DNA of 64,000 bases from Leptoclinus maculatus (taxonomy: Eukaryota; Chordata; Actinopteri; Perciformes; Stichaeidae). Each line of letters starts with the position of its first letter. Position 1 is the first letter of the stretch. The stretch spans positions 37,429,885 to 37,493,884 of the forward strand of contig JAVDOI010000001.1 in NCBI GenBank assembly GCA_032191485.1. The letters run 5' to 3'. Below are positions 1-13,557 of this stretch, one piece after another. The notes under the pieces were generated by a model. That model had not been told where the DNA came from, made no database searches, and saw only the letters and a program-made list of their open reading frames with translations. A program made the position numbers and the translations under genes.

Positions 1-1260
1 ACAGCGGGCCCAGTCACTCCCCACAGGGAGAGAGGGCGCAGCGAGCACTAAGTTCACAGCCAGCCTCCACAGCCTATGTGATTAATGGGAAACACTGGCA
101 AAACCACATAAACAATTGACAGGGAATTAGGGAAGTAATGCACACATTAGTAAAGTCAAACTGATAGGCACAGAAAAAAAAGGCCAATCAGTCCCAAGTA
201 ACATTTACTTCAACTTTTCTAAAAAACTGGATGTAACAATTATGGCCATATAGCAAACTAGCAAGCAAGCATAGACTGTATAAAATATGAATGTAGACAT
301 CACCCACAGGTTTCTGAAGAGCCGTTTTGAAGCTCAACGTGGGTGGCTTCGGCCTTCGCCATCTTGGCAGTGACGACACAGCCTAAGTCTAAAAATGGAC
401 AAGTCGGTGGAGCGGAGATGGGCCTGTTGACGCAGCAGAGCAGACAGCTAGCAACCTAAGATGACACCCACCTGTCACACAAAGCAGCCACACTCTCAAT
501 TATACCTAAACATCTACCAACAAACGTTTTTGCTGTAAAGTTGGGCATTTCAACATGGGGCTGCTATGGGGATTAACTTGCTTTTAGAGCCAAACTCAAA
601 TAACAATTTGAGGAACTGCAGTTTCTTTCTTTCACATTGGCTTCATATTCCAGCACTGGAGGTTGCCTCTTGTATGCAGCTTTTACAAAGACAGACAAAA
701 CAGCAACCCAAAATTTTGTTAGAGATACCAACGTCAATGTTTGGAATTTGACCTTTTGGTCATATCCATCCGCATTAAAAGAATCTGTGTAATTTCTTAA
801 AGGTTGAACATGATTGCAAATATGAGTCATCCAGCCAAGTCTAGTTAGTTAAAATTGGATCAGTGGTGCCACCGAGACACTTGCTGGAATGTAACCATAA
901 GACAACAAACTCTTGTGCTCTCTTTATCTCTTTATTGCAATTAATTTGATTCCTTGGATGACAAACGGTAACAGTGTCAATGATAAACTGACCGTTGCAT
1001 CTTCCCAATTAAAAAGTGCTGATTGACAATAACTGGTTGTAATAATCACATTTGGAAATGATTCATCACAGACACACATGTTTCCTATGAAGACATTTCA
1101 CGTTTTTTTTCTTTTCTTACTCAAATACCATTGTATATGACAAACAAACAAATGTAATTAATTTCAAGTCATTGTTGCATGAATATAATTCCGTAGACTA
1201 CAATACTGTGTGTCTAAAATGCAATTAGCGTACTTAGACAAGTCTTGCTAGGTTTAAGTA
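1..1260. other. Intergenic, no gene supported
   Basis: No long open frame and no convincing splice-linked exons. The stretch around 500-600 (a run including AACATGGGGCTGCTATGGGG) resembles a repeat often seen in fish genomes, from general familiarity only; no second copy was found here to confirm it. Confidence 0.4.
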
Positions 1261-1352
1261 CTTCTGGAATATTGGATGGATGGATGGAAGGTACGGCTGA
1301 CCCAAATGTTTACACTGACTCCGAGAAGGTTGAAGTAAAAAAAAAAAAAAAA

Positions 1353-1427
1353 AACGGATTACTCGATTAATCTATTAAATAACCCGTAGAATATTTGATT
1401 ACTAAGATAGTCGATAGCTGCAGCCCT
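1353..1427. repeat. hAT-type terminal fragment
   Basis: The stretch ends in GCTGCAGCCCTA and is rich in ATTACTCGATTAAT-like sequence. This matches the terminal style of the complete element at 55181-55846, which ends in GTTGCAGCCCTA. The opposite end is not visible, so this is a truncated copy. An A-run precedes it. Confidence 0.55.
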
Positions 1428-1489
1428 AAACTAAACCGACCCCTGGTACAAACTGAACAGGGATCATGCTGTGAAATATAAATCTCAGT

Positions 1490-1517
1490 TTGTCTGTCTG
1501 TCTGTATGTATGTATGT
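1490..1517. repeat. (TGTC)n/(TATG)n microsatellite
   Basis: Short tetranucleotide run that changes from TGTC to TATG units. Confidence 0.85.
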
Positions 1518-1567
1518 CCTGAGCATACATCCAGAACCGGTCATCTGATCTACTTCACACTTAGTTG

Positions 1568-1920
1568 TAGGGGTAAGAATCTTTTAGTATTTCACGATTC
1601 GATTTGATTTCTATTGATTCTAAATTCGGAAGGTACTGGTGCTAATTGCATAATCTACTCCAATAAAGATGCTGTGGCAAATTGTGGCATGAAAAAAAAG
1701 GAAACATGACATTTTTTGTATTTGAAAAAGTTAAGTGAAGTTATCAACTGATTGCATAATATAAACCCAATAGTTATTCATGCTAAACTTAAACTTAAAT
1801 AAACACTTTTTACTAAAATGTTTTTAGCATTCCTTAATCCTGAAGCTGTGAATTAATTCAAAATCAAGAAAAATATAAGAATCTGGATTCTTACATGAAT
1901 CATTATTTTCCCCACCCCTA
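1568..1920. mobile_element. Short TIR element, hAT-like MITE
   Basis: It begins TAGGGGTAAGAATC and ends CCCCACCCCTA, inverted ends of a common non-autonomous hAT type. The interior is AT-rich and non-coding. The flanking 8-mers CTTAGTTG and TTTGGTTC agree at only 5 of 8 positions, which suggests an old insertion. Confidence 0.6.
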
Positions 1921-1961
1921 TTTGGTTCATGTATTGGTTGGAATCCAAAGGGATTGCCGCG

Positions 1962-2198
1962 TTAACACGTGGGGGCTAAGCAATCGGCCCACTCCGGACA
2001 GGTAGGCGCTCCGTACATGCATGTGTTGTGAACGGTCACACGCTCCAAACGTTCAAGCCTCCTGACGTTGTTGCGAATGGCAATACGGTAGCCAAGTAAT
2101 TGGCCAGCTGCCCCCCCCGACAACGCAGCAAGCAGCGTCACCACGGACCAAGCAATCAGCCTATTTGGAACATGAACGCACCCTAATGGGTACTGCAC
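1962..2198 (-). CDS. Possible exon or small ORF, unknown
   Basis: A 78-codon frame in a locally GC-rich patch. The translation has one hydrophobic segment (about residues 16-40, containing VVTLLAALSGGAAG), then a basic stretch (NNVRRLERLE) and a Cys-containing tail. A TTTTACTGCACTAGTGCAG acceptor-like string lies just upstream on the minus strand. I do not recognise it. It may be a chance ORF; composition is the main reason for listing it. Confidence 0.2.
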   Translation of the reverse strand: MQYPLGCVHVPNRLIAWSVVTLLAALSGGAAGQLLGYRIAIRNNVRRLERLERVTVHNTCMYGAPTCPEWADCLAPTC

Positions 2199-5100
2199 TA
2201 GTGCAGTAAAACTACCAATAAAGCAATGTATGGAACTTATTTTAGTTTACATTTAGTTTACTTAGTAAGTGTTTCACTGTCATTTTTTTAACAATGGCAA
2301 ATCCATCACTTTAATGGACAGCCCTAAAATGTTATGTCTTCCCAACAGCTGAAGTCTAAAAAAAGCTTCCAGTGAGAGCACCAGATGTGTTTCTGCTGTT
2401 GATGTTGCTTTTAGTAAGACACCAGTATCTTAAAGATTGATCCGTTCAGCAGCAGGCCAAGTCAATCCATTTAACAGTCAGCTAAAGTCAATAATATCAA
2501 GTCCATGTTAACAGAGTGTCCATTAAAAGCTGTCCAGCAGACAGACTCCAGCCACTTCAAAAACTAAGGCCACTGCTGCTCTGTTCCCAATGTGCTCTTG
2601 TTCCATGTAAGCATCGACAGAGACCATGTTGACAAGAATCAATTTTCAAAAACTGTCAGAAAATCAGATAGATAGAGAATAACACCACATGAACACGTTT
2701 TGAATCACTCATGCACAGTGTATAATAGATGTTTACTACCAGTAAAGATTTCATCTTGTTAAAGCTGCTGCTGGTGTCCAACTGAAGTTAATTTTCCGTG
2801 TCAATAACAGCATCACTTATAATTGACTTCTGTAAACACCTTTGAAGCGTATTTCAAGATGGTTTTCTTTGAATCATCCCAGTTGATTAGACAACTTTGA
2901 ATACATTGCATTAAGCTGTTTGTGGAGCCTTCTGAATTCTCAGATCCTCCTTTATTATCCTGCCAGAGAAGCTCAGCGTCAACCTAAAGGCAAACAGAAC
3001 TTTGTGTCAGCCTTTGTATTTGTTTTTTTAAATGTCTTGCTGTAAGATATTTGTTCCGACAAACACTCACTGCTGTGAGTCTTTTTTAAAACAAGAAATG
3101 ACAGCTGAGCCCACAATGTCACTCTTTAGTGAATGCCCAATGAAAGATATTGAAAAAGTGAAACACAATGTGCTCAACACCGTATTGATACATCTCTCTG
3201 CAGGGTGGGCTCTTTGTAGTCAGCGACTCGGAGCAGTTGCTCCTTTGTATTTTGCTGTAAAAAGGAAACTATGTGACATTTCTCTGAAGTCTTTGACTGT
3301 GTTTCACCTAGAGCTGTAATGATTAATTATTTGCATAAGTGCATCAATAATTAATAGTGCAGCTTCACCTGCATTGATCTGCTAAAAGAAATAATTGGAT
3401 TGAATTTTCAGTCCTCAGCCCAAAATCTGTGTAAATAGCTTTGAAACTAACTATTTACAATCTTTTAGATGTCACATTTACCCAAATAGGATGTATTGTT
3501 CTGGGGGTCATTTTTTGGTAAACAGAGTTTTTATTACCAACAGGAGCTTAATTTAGTGCCTAGGTTTTGCTGATTAAGGGGAGTGTTGGAGCCTGGTAGA
3601 AACTGTCTGAGCTAGAGGGCAAAATAGGTTTTCCTGAAGGGAAGTGTGGGTCATCACTGTTTTTGGAAACATGTGACTCTGGTAATGTGTAACCTTCTGC
3701 TCTTTCCGAGGTGTCAGGTCCAACACCTCAAAGCCTGGAAGTCCTCTTGATCAACTGTCCTCACCATGACATACTTTATTCTTTGTGAAAGGAAAAAAAA
3801 CAATTACAACATCTTATAATGTAATACTTAATTAGACTGTCAAAGTTATAACTTGCATAGTGAGTCAAGATGCCAATACTTCACCCAGCATCCCAATGCT
3901 TAGCAAGTCCAGCAGGAAGCAGAGACCATGCAGGGAATGTGATCCCTGGCTCTGAGGGTGTCATCTGGCTCTGCAGCGGCAGACACACTGACTACTCATG
4001 GCGTTGGGGTTGTACTATAAAAGATGTCCGCCAGACACATTGGCAGCAGGAGAGACACAAATCGATTCCCTGCAAGAAAGCACAGAGAGCCTAAATGGGG
4101 GAGGGCCTCTTTAGCAAAGCACTTATTAATTAATAGTGTCTCAGGAGGGGATTACATGATCTGATTCCTGCTTCTTCATCACAGCACAGCAGCTAACGAT
4201 ATCTCACACCACCCGCCGATGTATATGATCGTTACAGTGGAGTATGCAACACTAGTAGAGCATCCTCTCCGCCTTAGTATGGGTATCATATAACGAGATC
4301 TCAGTCATGTGTTTCTATTCATACTGAGACCTGAAAGACAGACTATTGCAGTGAGCCAGCTTTGCAGTCCATATCATACCATCCAAGGACTGCTTTAGAA
4401 CGCGCCTATCATGTGAAAAGTCCTGTTGTTACCAACACACACAGCCGACACATAGGCCAAGGTCGCAGTGTATAAATACATTATTTCCTTTATAAGCACA
4501 TGAGTCAGTATATACTTCAAGCACTTTATTTATTAGCTGCAGGAGAATAGGAATCTTTACACAACAACTTGTTTTGTTCATATAATTTACTGGCACCAAA
4601 CTGCACGTAGCCTGACATACACACTCACTGATCAGCAAACTACAGATCATAGAGCCTTACAAACTGTTTCACAATTCATTAAACTAACAATGCAAACCAG
4701 CTGGTTTTCAGCTGATCGGCCATGACCGCTGAAGTATTGGGGGAAGGTGAATTATAACGCTAACATGATGTGTTCGAATGTAATCTTGTAAAATGTATTT
4801 TTTGCCAATTACCTTGTTTGATGGAGATGTTTTCACAGCAATATAAAATAGATATTAGAGAAGGAATTAAGACCTGTTCCTAACACTAGCTCTAAGCAGT
4901 TGAGATTTTTTCTAATCAGAGGAAGTAAAAATACAATAATTTATTTCCTATTCATTTGAACTATATATGATGATAACAAAGTAAAAGACTGTTTACACTG
5001 ACTTTGGGACAGTTGAAATAGTTTTTCGGGACAGTTTAGTTACAGTGTAAGTAATGACTCTTTGTCCTTTATTGTATTGAAAAAGGCCCTAACCCTGCGA

Positions 5101-7480
5101 ACCCTCCGTCTTAACCGCTGACAATTTGTAAACTTGTCATCAGTGCATGTGCTGCCTCTAACCACATTTAACCAAGTTTAATGAACTGCTGCACAATGTA
5201 AAAATGCTGTTATGTTTTTCATTTCCCCTACCTATGTACTTTACCCCATCCATATTTCCCAGGCAGGCTAAATGAGCTGTAGCCTGCGCGCAGCAGAACA
5301 CATCAGCGTTAATAAACCATGAAAAGGTCATTTACACGTCATTCTGTGAATTGTTGTGACCATTTATAATCAACCTTGTGTCAGATACACTTAAATCCCC
5401 TTAGCCAAAGAATCCTTACATCATTACCAGTCCATACACTCTGGTTCATAGCACTCTTATTCTGCCAACGTCAATTAGATTTTGCCCTCCCTTGGAAATT
5501 ATGCAAAAAAGAGCCTCAACTGCTGTAAACAGCTAATATTTGAACTGGTTTAAACTTTATAGTACTCCTTATCAAAACACTGACTTTTGCTGGCTTTCTT
5601 TACATCAACAGTCACCCACAAAGAATGGGAAACAAGTTCCGTGTTTCAAGACGAGTCAGGTGGGTTGCACAGCGAGCCCAAAGGCCACGGCCCCGGTAAG
5701 ATGCCAGGTTTGGTCGAGGGATGCTGTAAATCTCACGGCCGGCACCTTGAGCCACCTTCACCCTTGGCCTGTCAATGCCGACTTGGGAGAGGTCACACAA
5801 GGATATTCTCCCACAGCGTCTGTCCCTGACCCACCGAGGTGAACCCCTGGGCAGACTGCATGGACCTCACACGTTGAGAAGTTATCAATGGGAAACACTG
5901 CATGATGATTTTGAGTGAGATTGCCTTACTTGGCATCCCACATCCTGCGATGTGACTACTGCTCAATGGCACCCTGCCTTTGCACTATATTGTGCAGTCC
6001 ATGTGGATAGCATCAGTTTATCTTTTTTGTTTTGCTACAAGCATTATAGTAAACTGACACAAGTTTCTCTGTTTGCACAGTTGCTTGTTGGGGTCTTCTT
6101 CTCAGGCATTGTTAAATGGAGTGATGAGATCTCAGATAGCATTAATACCAAACTTGAAATATTATTTCAAGTGTCATAAAGCACTGACAAAAAACAAAAC
6201 AAACCTTCTTACCTTCTTGATTGCTATTGAAAAACAAGTAAAGCAGCAGTATTTTGTGATGCACCTTTGATCTGCTGTTGATCCAACATTTATAAACCTC
6301 AGAACAAATGAACAAATCTCAAATTAACAAGTTTCATTTTTTTTGGAGGGTGTTGCAGTTACACGTTTGATGCTTCCATTAAGACATGTGACTCTAAACT
6401 TAAAAAATAAAAAATCCATTTCACCAACTCTTGCTGGGCTAATGAAATATGCATTTCAGATAATGGTGTCCAAATACAATAAAAGAGGGATGGCATATGT
6501 TGGTAATGTGATCCTCCACTTCTGGGAATGTGACATCTCCCCACCACCCCACACCCTGACCCCCATAACCTCATACGAAAGCTTAACAGCCAGGTCAGGA
6601 GGATTTGATGTAATGACAGTGTCAGCTGGCTCAAAAAACATCAGGGCACCGAGGTGACAAACACATGAACAAGCAGCCGTGTGTGTACTTGTATCACTCA
6701 GACCGTAAACCATGCATGACTTCCTTTAGGTCAGAAATATACTGATTCACTCACTCTAGAATGATGAAGAAAGAGATTCACAGTTAACTTTAATCACATT
6801 CGTTTGTAATGGGAAAATATATTGACGACTGTGTCCGTGTTGTGAACCCGAAACTTACGTGTGGTTAAAACTATGCAGTAATGAGGAACTTATAGTTGAA
6901 AGTCTCATCTTACCTTGAAACCGTAACTGACTCCTATTTGAACACAACTGGCCGACTCCGGATAACGACCAGATCAAGACAGCCTGTGTCAAAAGACCCT
7001 CTACTCCCCTTTGTATGATTTATCTAAAGGCGTGAACCTCTGTATGCATAAAATTATGTGGTGTCTTGTAGTTTTTTGAAGTTAATACCACAGACTGCTG
7101 AATACGTATCTGTTGTGTTCTCTTCCCACTTGCAAGTGAATAAACGGAAAAGGACAACTTTGAATCTTCTGAAGACTTTATTATTGATTTGTGAACAAAA
7201 CTCTCTTCTCCCGATTAACATAGAAATCTTCCATCACACGTTACAGTAGGTTGACAAAATAGCTTTAAGGACAGATGGGGACAGGCATTTAGGTGAAGGT
7301 GGCTTTCAAAGAGATGTCCCAGAGAGCACTTCATTATATCTGTGGCATTGATAGAATGTTTGTTGACTTGAAAACGTATGCTTTCACTTATTATGTTTTG
7401 CCTGATCAGCACTGCTTAACATCTGTTAATTTATGTTAAGCAGTGTAAGTTACGATGATATTGTGCTGCCCCATATTTGT
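2199..7480. other. Intergenic, no gene supported
   Basis: Only short ORFs without recognisable domains. A GC-richer patch at 5640-5840 carries overlapping ORFs in three frames, but no family match or splice support was seen. No tRNA, rRNA or clear repeat was identified. Confidence 0.5.
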
Positions 7481-7484
7481 GTTT

Positions 7485-7552
7485 GTATATATATATATGT
7501 GTATACCTGCATATATATAATATATATATATGTGTATATGTATATATATGAA
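7485..7552. repeat. (TA)n microsatellite
   Basis: TATATA runs interrupted by GTGTATACCTGC-type sequence. Confidence 0.85.
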
Positions 7553-10496
7553 ATGACTGTGTGTGAACACAACGGACCTGATTTTGCAGTGGCTCCTTAA
7601 CTTAATGGGTCTTTATGATGTACCGTGTTTAGCTAATTGTTTTGGTTTTATGGCCTGCAACTTAACTGTCATAAGCATTGTTTCCAGATGTAGCAGGCAG
7701 CTGTTTTCAGTGAAATAGCTCTTATAAACCCACTGTATGCTACTTGTCCCGCACCAAAAGGCAACTAGAAGGTGAACACAGTGGAGCATTTAGCAGCTAA
7801 AGAACTAGTAGGAACCTAAAAACAGGTAAGAGGTTGGGTGGCCAGGAACACAACACATATAGTCTAATGTTACCCGGTAACTGCTAAATGTACAAATAAG
7901 CAATTATTACATTTTTTATTTTTGAGTTATGTATGTCAGTGTTTTGTTAACTGCTGGTATTCACTACCCCCACGTGTCCAACAAAGTTAGTTGATGCAGA
8001 GTTTAGGAGTCTTATAGGACTCTGATCACTGTCTGTGTTCAAGTCTGAGTGCTCAATATTTTTTTAGCCTTGATTAAAATTTGATACTACTTTTAATGAG
8101 TGTGTAAAATAATTAACCATACTGCTATGTATAATGCTAGACTCTCCCTTATAGCCCCATTAATGTGAATGAAGTCACAGCACTAGCTTAAGGGAGGCAT
8201 CATTAAGTCTCCAGCTGTCAGTCATTAAGTTCACATATTCAGCGAGGTGAAGGAGATGTCAGAGGTGTCCACTGCCCTTCTCACCAACTTGTGACAATAC
8301 ACTGTAAATGAACTGCATGAAGAATTCTGTAGGAATATTTATAAGGTGGTCAGCATGCAGATAATCCACCCACCAAATTGTTTATTGTCATGTTTTATGT
8401 GCGTATTATTGCAACAATTTTTCAACAGGCAGTGCAAGATCAGAAGGTGATTTAATAAAAGATGTAAAGACGGAGATCCACATTGAGATTTCCAGTTTAC
8501 CCACTAAACGTTCTTCACTTGTCAATAGCCGTGATTGAGAGCAGCAATTATAAACAGCTCCAATATGCCCTGTATAGCTGTCAGTTAGCATTTTTCATTG
8601 CACATTCTCTGGTCATCTGGAGTTTAAACTTTGGTTCTAATGCTGTAATTCCTCAATTAACTCATCGTGTGTCGATAGGTTTATATGTTGCAAGGGTCCA
8701 TGGAGAATTATTGACTGTGTGATGCAATAGACCTGTTATATTTAACCTCACTAATCGTATTGAGGATGTCTTCATTGGTCACTACAGTGACATGTAAAGC
8801 CTTTCATCCACCTGTTTATAGTCTCCAATGGAAACAGGTAATTATCCAATTGCACACAATCAAAGGTCTTATTTAGGAAATGTGATTGTTGCTGAAGATT
8901 AATCATCATTGATTAGAGACCCTGTGAGTTGAATCTGTCCCTTCTCAAGATTAGTTAGCCATTGATCTGTGACATCAATTTCACGCCTACGATCCACCAA
9001 TCGACCCAGACGTAATGTGTGGCCTGCTGGGTTTATTCGCCACCTCCTCATTCATCAGAGTGCCACCTGCAGTGGCATTTACCCTTCCAGTGGCCATACA
9101 GGATGAATAGATTGCATGCATCTATCCGTGCATTAGAAGTGTGTTTCTTGGTATGTTTACAGTGACTTATCTTTGAAGTTCTAGCAGATAATATTCCTGC
9201 AATTTTAATTTTCGTCAGCATTGAGAGCAAAGGTTAGCGCCGGGTCTCAGTGGCTAACTTGTGGCACAAACCTCTAGACTCAGCCCTGATTGAGTGAAAA
9301 GTCACTCAATCAGTTTGTCAAGTGAGAAGTGTTTGTCAGACTGGGCATATTACCTACTGAATTATGCTTCTTTTTGATTTCAGACGCGGTAAGAATTACA
9401 TCGTTTCAGCAGCCTGCTTTTTTCAGCCAGTCAAATGCTCTACTTCTGGTATTGTGCTTTTTTTTATTGGTAAAACATTTGAGCCAGAGTCAGAGTCAGA
9501 GCTTTGTAGATTTGATTAAGATTGAAGACATCCTCTTCCCTTGCCAGGGTCAAAAAAAAAATACAGCGACAAATTGTCAAAAAATGTATGACATCATTTA
9601 AATTGATGTACCTTTACAAATATGTCCTTTATCTATGGTTATTTAAGGCCCTCACAGAACTTGGTTAAGGTTAGAGAAAACGGTCTTGGTTGAAAAAGCC
9701 AACTGTGACTTGAGGCTTTTGTTCACTAAACCTAACCACATGTGGAGATCCGGATGTGATTCCCTGTCTCCTGTGTCATGAGTGCTGCGCTTTGTATGGC
9801 CCCCCCTCCACCCTGACCTTCTTCCTCGACTTGCATGTGGTACAAAAACATATAGCAGCAGGAGAATGACGTACTGGTGGCACAATAGATACAAACTCAC
9901 AGCTTGCATACTTATTATGGAAGACAGGCAGTAAGGCCTGATCTGCAAGTTTGGATTAGTAGTGTCAATTTTGCACAACAGATCAAGGGAAAAGTCATTG
10001 CTCCCCAAAACCATGTTTTCTGAATAAAAGCATAGATAATTGCTGGGGAGATTTGACACATAAATGCATAATGCTCAATTTCTGTGTAAAGCAATGATCT
10101 GTGCTATGCAGATGGACATGCATCATCAGAGAGAAACTAACTTTCTATTCTAAAAAACACACTTTGTGAATGAATGAATTTAAATGAATGCATTTTTTTT
10201 CTTTCTGATTTCCATTTTTATTATAGAGCAAAAGGGAAACACTTAATATGGAAGGATGGAGATGTTATACAATGTTCAAATGTAGGGAGAATCTACGTCA
10301 CTATGCCAATCTCTCTCAACTGTTAATAGCATAGTATAATGGTTGTAGAACATGTAGCAATGGAAACTGGTTTATTTTGTGTGTCTTAACACATGATGGG
10401 AGATATAGTTTTCCTATTTTTCAATATGTTTAATTTGCAGCTTACAAAAAATTCTTCCTAGCAAGAGCTATATGACCAATATATCAGACAATATTA
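7553..10496. other. Intergenic, no gene supported
   Basis: AT-rich sequence with scattered short ORFs lacking recognisable motifs. Confidence 0.5.
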
Positions 10497-10687
10497 GAGC
10501 TGGGTATAGGTACCTTTTTAAGGCAAGCATTATTCGATTTAATGCAACATGTTATTGTCCGAATATTTGACGGAGTTGGCAGTTCAAATTTTACGCAACC
10601 AAATGCTTCCATTCACATGATGGTATCAAATTAAGTAGGGTATTGGTATTGGTAATGTTACCGCAATTATTTTAAGATACCCAGCCC
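10497..10687. mobile_element. Small TIR element (MITE)
   Basis: It starts GAGCTGGGTATAGGTACC and ends AAGATACCCAGCCC, so the ends are inverted copies of GGGCTGGGTATC. No clean target duplication could be fixed. There is no coding content. Confidence 0.5.
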
Positions 10688-13129
10688 TTGATTACTGATA
10701 CTGATACATCAGTATTGGCATTCATCAGTCAATAAGTAACAACAAATGGCAAAAATATATTTGAGGATACATTTTCCGAGACATAGTTTGTCTACCAGAG
10801 TTGCAGTTTGTGTCTTGGTCTCAATTCTTTAATAACCAAATGTAAGGGATCCTTATCCCAGATTTGTTAATGTTATCTTTTTAAGAAAATTAATATAAGC
10901 TGATGTACTGTTAGGGAATTGTTTTAACTCTCCAATATTGATATCAGTATGGACCTCTGGTAGATGGCCTGCCCCAGAAAAAGTGCAGACCGCTCCAAAG
11001 TGTCTCACTTTTTTAATTAATGGAACTTATCATGCTTTTGTGAGCCCATGGACATTAGGGAGTATTTTGTAACCTATACTTTATATATGTGCTTCCTCAC
11101 CGTTCTGTCCTTTACACAGTGATTTACATTATATATTAAAATAATATTTTTTTGTTCTTTAGGTCAGGTTCAGCCAAAGAAACTAACGTGTAGTCTTAAT
11201 TAAGGTGTGATAATCATACACCACTCCGTCTTGCTGTTCAGTCTTGGGGCTTCTCACTGAGAATGTCAATGTAGATCTCAGTGGATTTAGACTTTTACAG
11301 CACAATGGGCTGCTATGGTATTCGTTCAAGAAATGTCCTAGTTTAGACGTGCTGTATGGGTTAGGGAGGTTACCTGATCGTTTGTAGTTGGGATAAGCTG
11401 ATTGGTCAATGAAAGATATTCACTGTATGTATCATGGCTCTGAAGATCAGTGAAGCATATTGTGTCAAAACATTAGTTGTTGCACCTGATAAAAAGTGAT
11501 TAAACACACAGCTGTGTGCTCCAGTTTTCCAGTTTGAACTCAACCACACATAGACTGTGAGCTGCTAATGCAAATGCGTTATTGCCACACATGGTGGGGG
11601 ATATTTCTCTGCATATGCACTGATTGAGCAGCTTTCATGGAATAAATTGGCCACCATGTTTGGATTCCTCATTCCTTGTTTAACACGTCTGTGGCTAACA
11701 CCCCATTAGCAGCCTAACACTGAGCTGTTTGTTTTTGAAGCACTGGTGATGGTGTGCTGAATAATGTCTGCCACTGACAGCACTGGCAAACGTTCCACGA
11801 ATGTGAAGACTATACAGCCCGACGTTTTAGTTTTTTAGCACCAGCCCTTGGTGCACAGGTTGCACATTTTGACATCTAACCGAGGAGCCCCGATAGTGCT
11901 GACATTCGCGCCTCTTTAAGTGCTTGAGCTAATTTAAGATTCACAGACTTCACAGACTGTGATAAGGTGCTCCACGGCCCTGAGGTCCTGATTCAAAGCT
12001 GTCAAGGTGATAAGCTTAAAAAAATGATCTGATATGGGAGATTCTGACTATGTTTGTCATTTACACTTGACAACTACCAAGCTTGCTGCTAACTACTAAA
12101 ATTACTCGTAACATCATCTAAAATGTTCCTAACAATGCCAATGGTGCCATCATGGGTAGCTAATGAAACATATGACATTCATATATGACACTCTGGTTTG
12201 CAGATCAATAAATGTGTGTGAACCCTTTTAAGAGACTCTCTGAACAATTAATCCAAAATGATCGAGCTCATATACACAGATCGAGTTGTTTAGTATGCTT
12301 CCCACCATCTTCAGTGTTGTTAATAAAAAAAAACTAGAAATGAGCTTTGGCATCCTGCTTGCTTTGCATTCAATTAAACATCACCAAGCTCAGAAACTCA
12401 TTTCATGGCACATTCCCACTTCTACTGGGTCAATATGGAACATTTCTCTGTACTGCCGCTCTCAGCCCTCCTGCTTTCTCACCATTTATCATCCATACTT
12501 GACCTCTCACTTTGCTCAAGAGGCCCAAAGCACACTGCACATCGGCCTTCTCGTATAGAAACAGTAGAGGGCGAATCTGGGATTTCAGAACAAAAAAAGT
12601 TAGTCAGGTGTAGAAGTGAGAATCTGTCTGTCTGAAGTGATGTTATTATTACCGTATGTGTTATAAAATCTTCTGTTGCAATAATATTATTTAATGTCCA
12701 TTTTCTCACCCACCTTCTCTGCATGGGAGAAATTTGCATTCATCACAAAGGTAGTAACTCATACACAACATTTAATGCTTCAAAGCCTAGTTATTGTGTC
12801 AGTAAATTGGCCAGTGCCACCAAAATGAAACCAGTACAGCATAACCCTTCTCCTTTGCAGTCAACCCTGAAATTGTTATTTTAAACTTATATGCAAATCT
12901 ATGTTTTGCTCCACTCTTTTGTTGACACTGACTGCTTACTTACGTACTATACAAGAATGTCAGTTTTGTCTAGCTGAATGCTGTTGTGAATCGCACTAAT
13001 GCTTTTTAGATTAGGAGCTGCAGCTCTATCAGCACTTTCAAAACCAACTTAAAAAGTCTGTTAAAAGCTGCTCAGCTCTGTACTCACTGACCTTGAATCT
13101 TATGGTCTTCATGACTTGCTTTTATCTGA
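10688..13129. other. Intergenic, no gene supported
   Basis: No supported gene. The 12286-12739 area has overlapping short ORFs on both strands with no domain or splice context. Confidence 0.5.
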
Positions 13130-13557
13130 CAAGCATACATTTGTGATGTGCTGTTGTGTGTAGCTTTGTATTGTGTGTCCTGTGTGTTCTTTTTTGTATA
13201 ACTTTGTATTATGTCTTTACCTTGTTTCCTTGCTTTCCTTGTTTTGACCTGCCAAGGGACTACACATGTGAATTAGCTTAAAGCTATAATCTGGTACGGT
13301 GCATCAATGGTGACATTTATGTTTTAAACTGTACATGGTCCCTTTTAAATAAAATAAATAGAAACAATATATATATATTATTATTTCAACGGTAGCTAAA
13401 AGTTTACTGGGAAAAGTAAAAAACTAAATTTTTGTTCTTAATTGTTTTTAAATCTCCTTTTCTTTTACCTTATGTGTTGATGCTTTTAATGGTTTTATGT
13501 GAAGCACTTTGAATTACCTTGTTGTTGAAATGTGCTATACAAATAAACTTGCCTTGC
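13130..13557 (+). mobile_element. LINE (L2/Maui-like) 3' remnant
   Basis: The stretch holds GACCTGCCAAGGGACTAC, then a segment ending in TAAATAAAATAAATAG, then GTGCTATACAAATAAACTTG followed by a short TTGCC repeat. These are typical of 3' untranslated tails of L2-type LINEs in fish. No reverse transcriptase frame survives. Class assigned from familiarity with these tails. Confidence 0.5.

Noticed and set aside
5540..5842. 100-codon ORF in a GC-richer patch
   Set aside because: Three frames are open over the same stretch, with no splice sites or recognisable motif.
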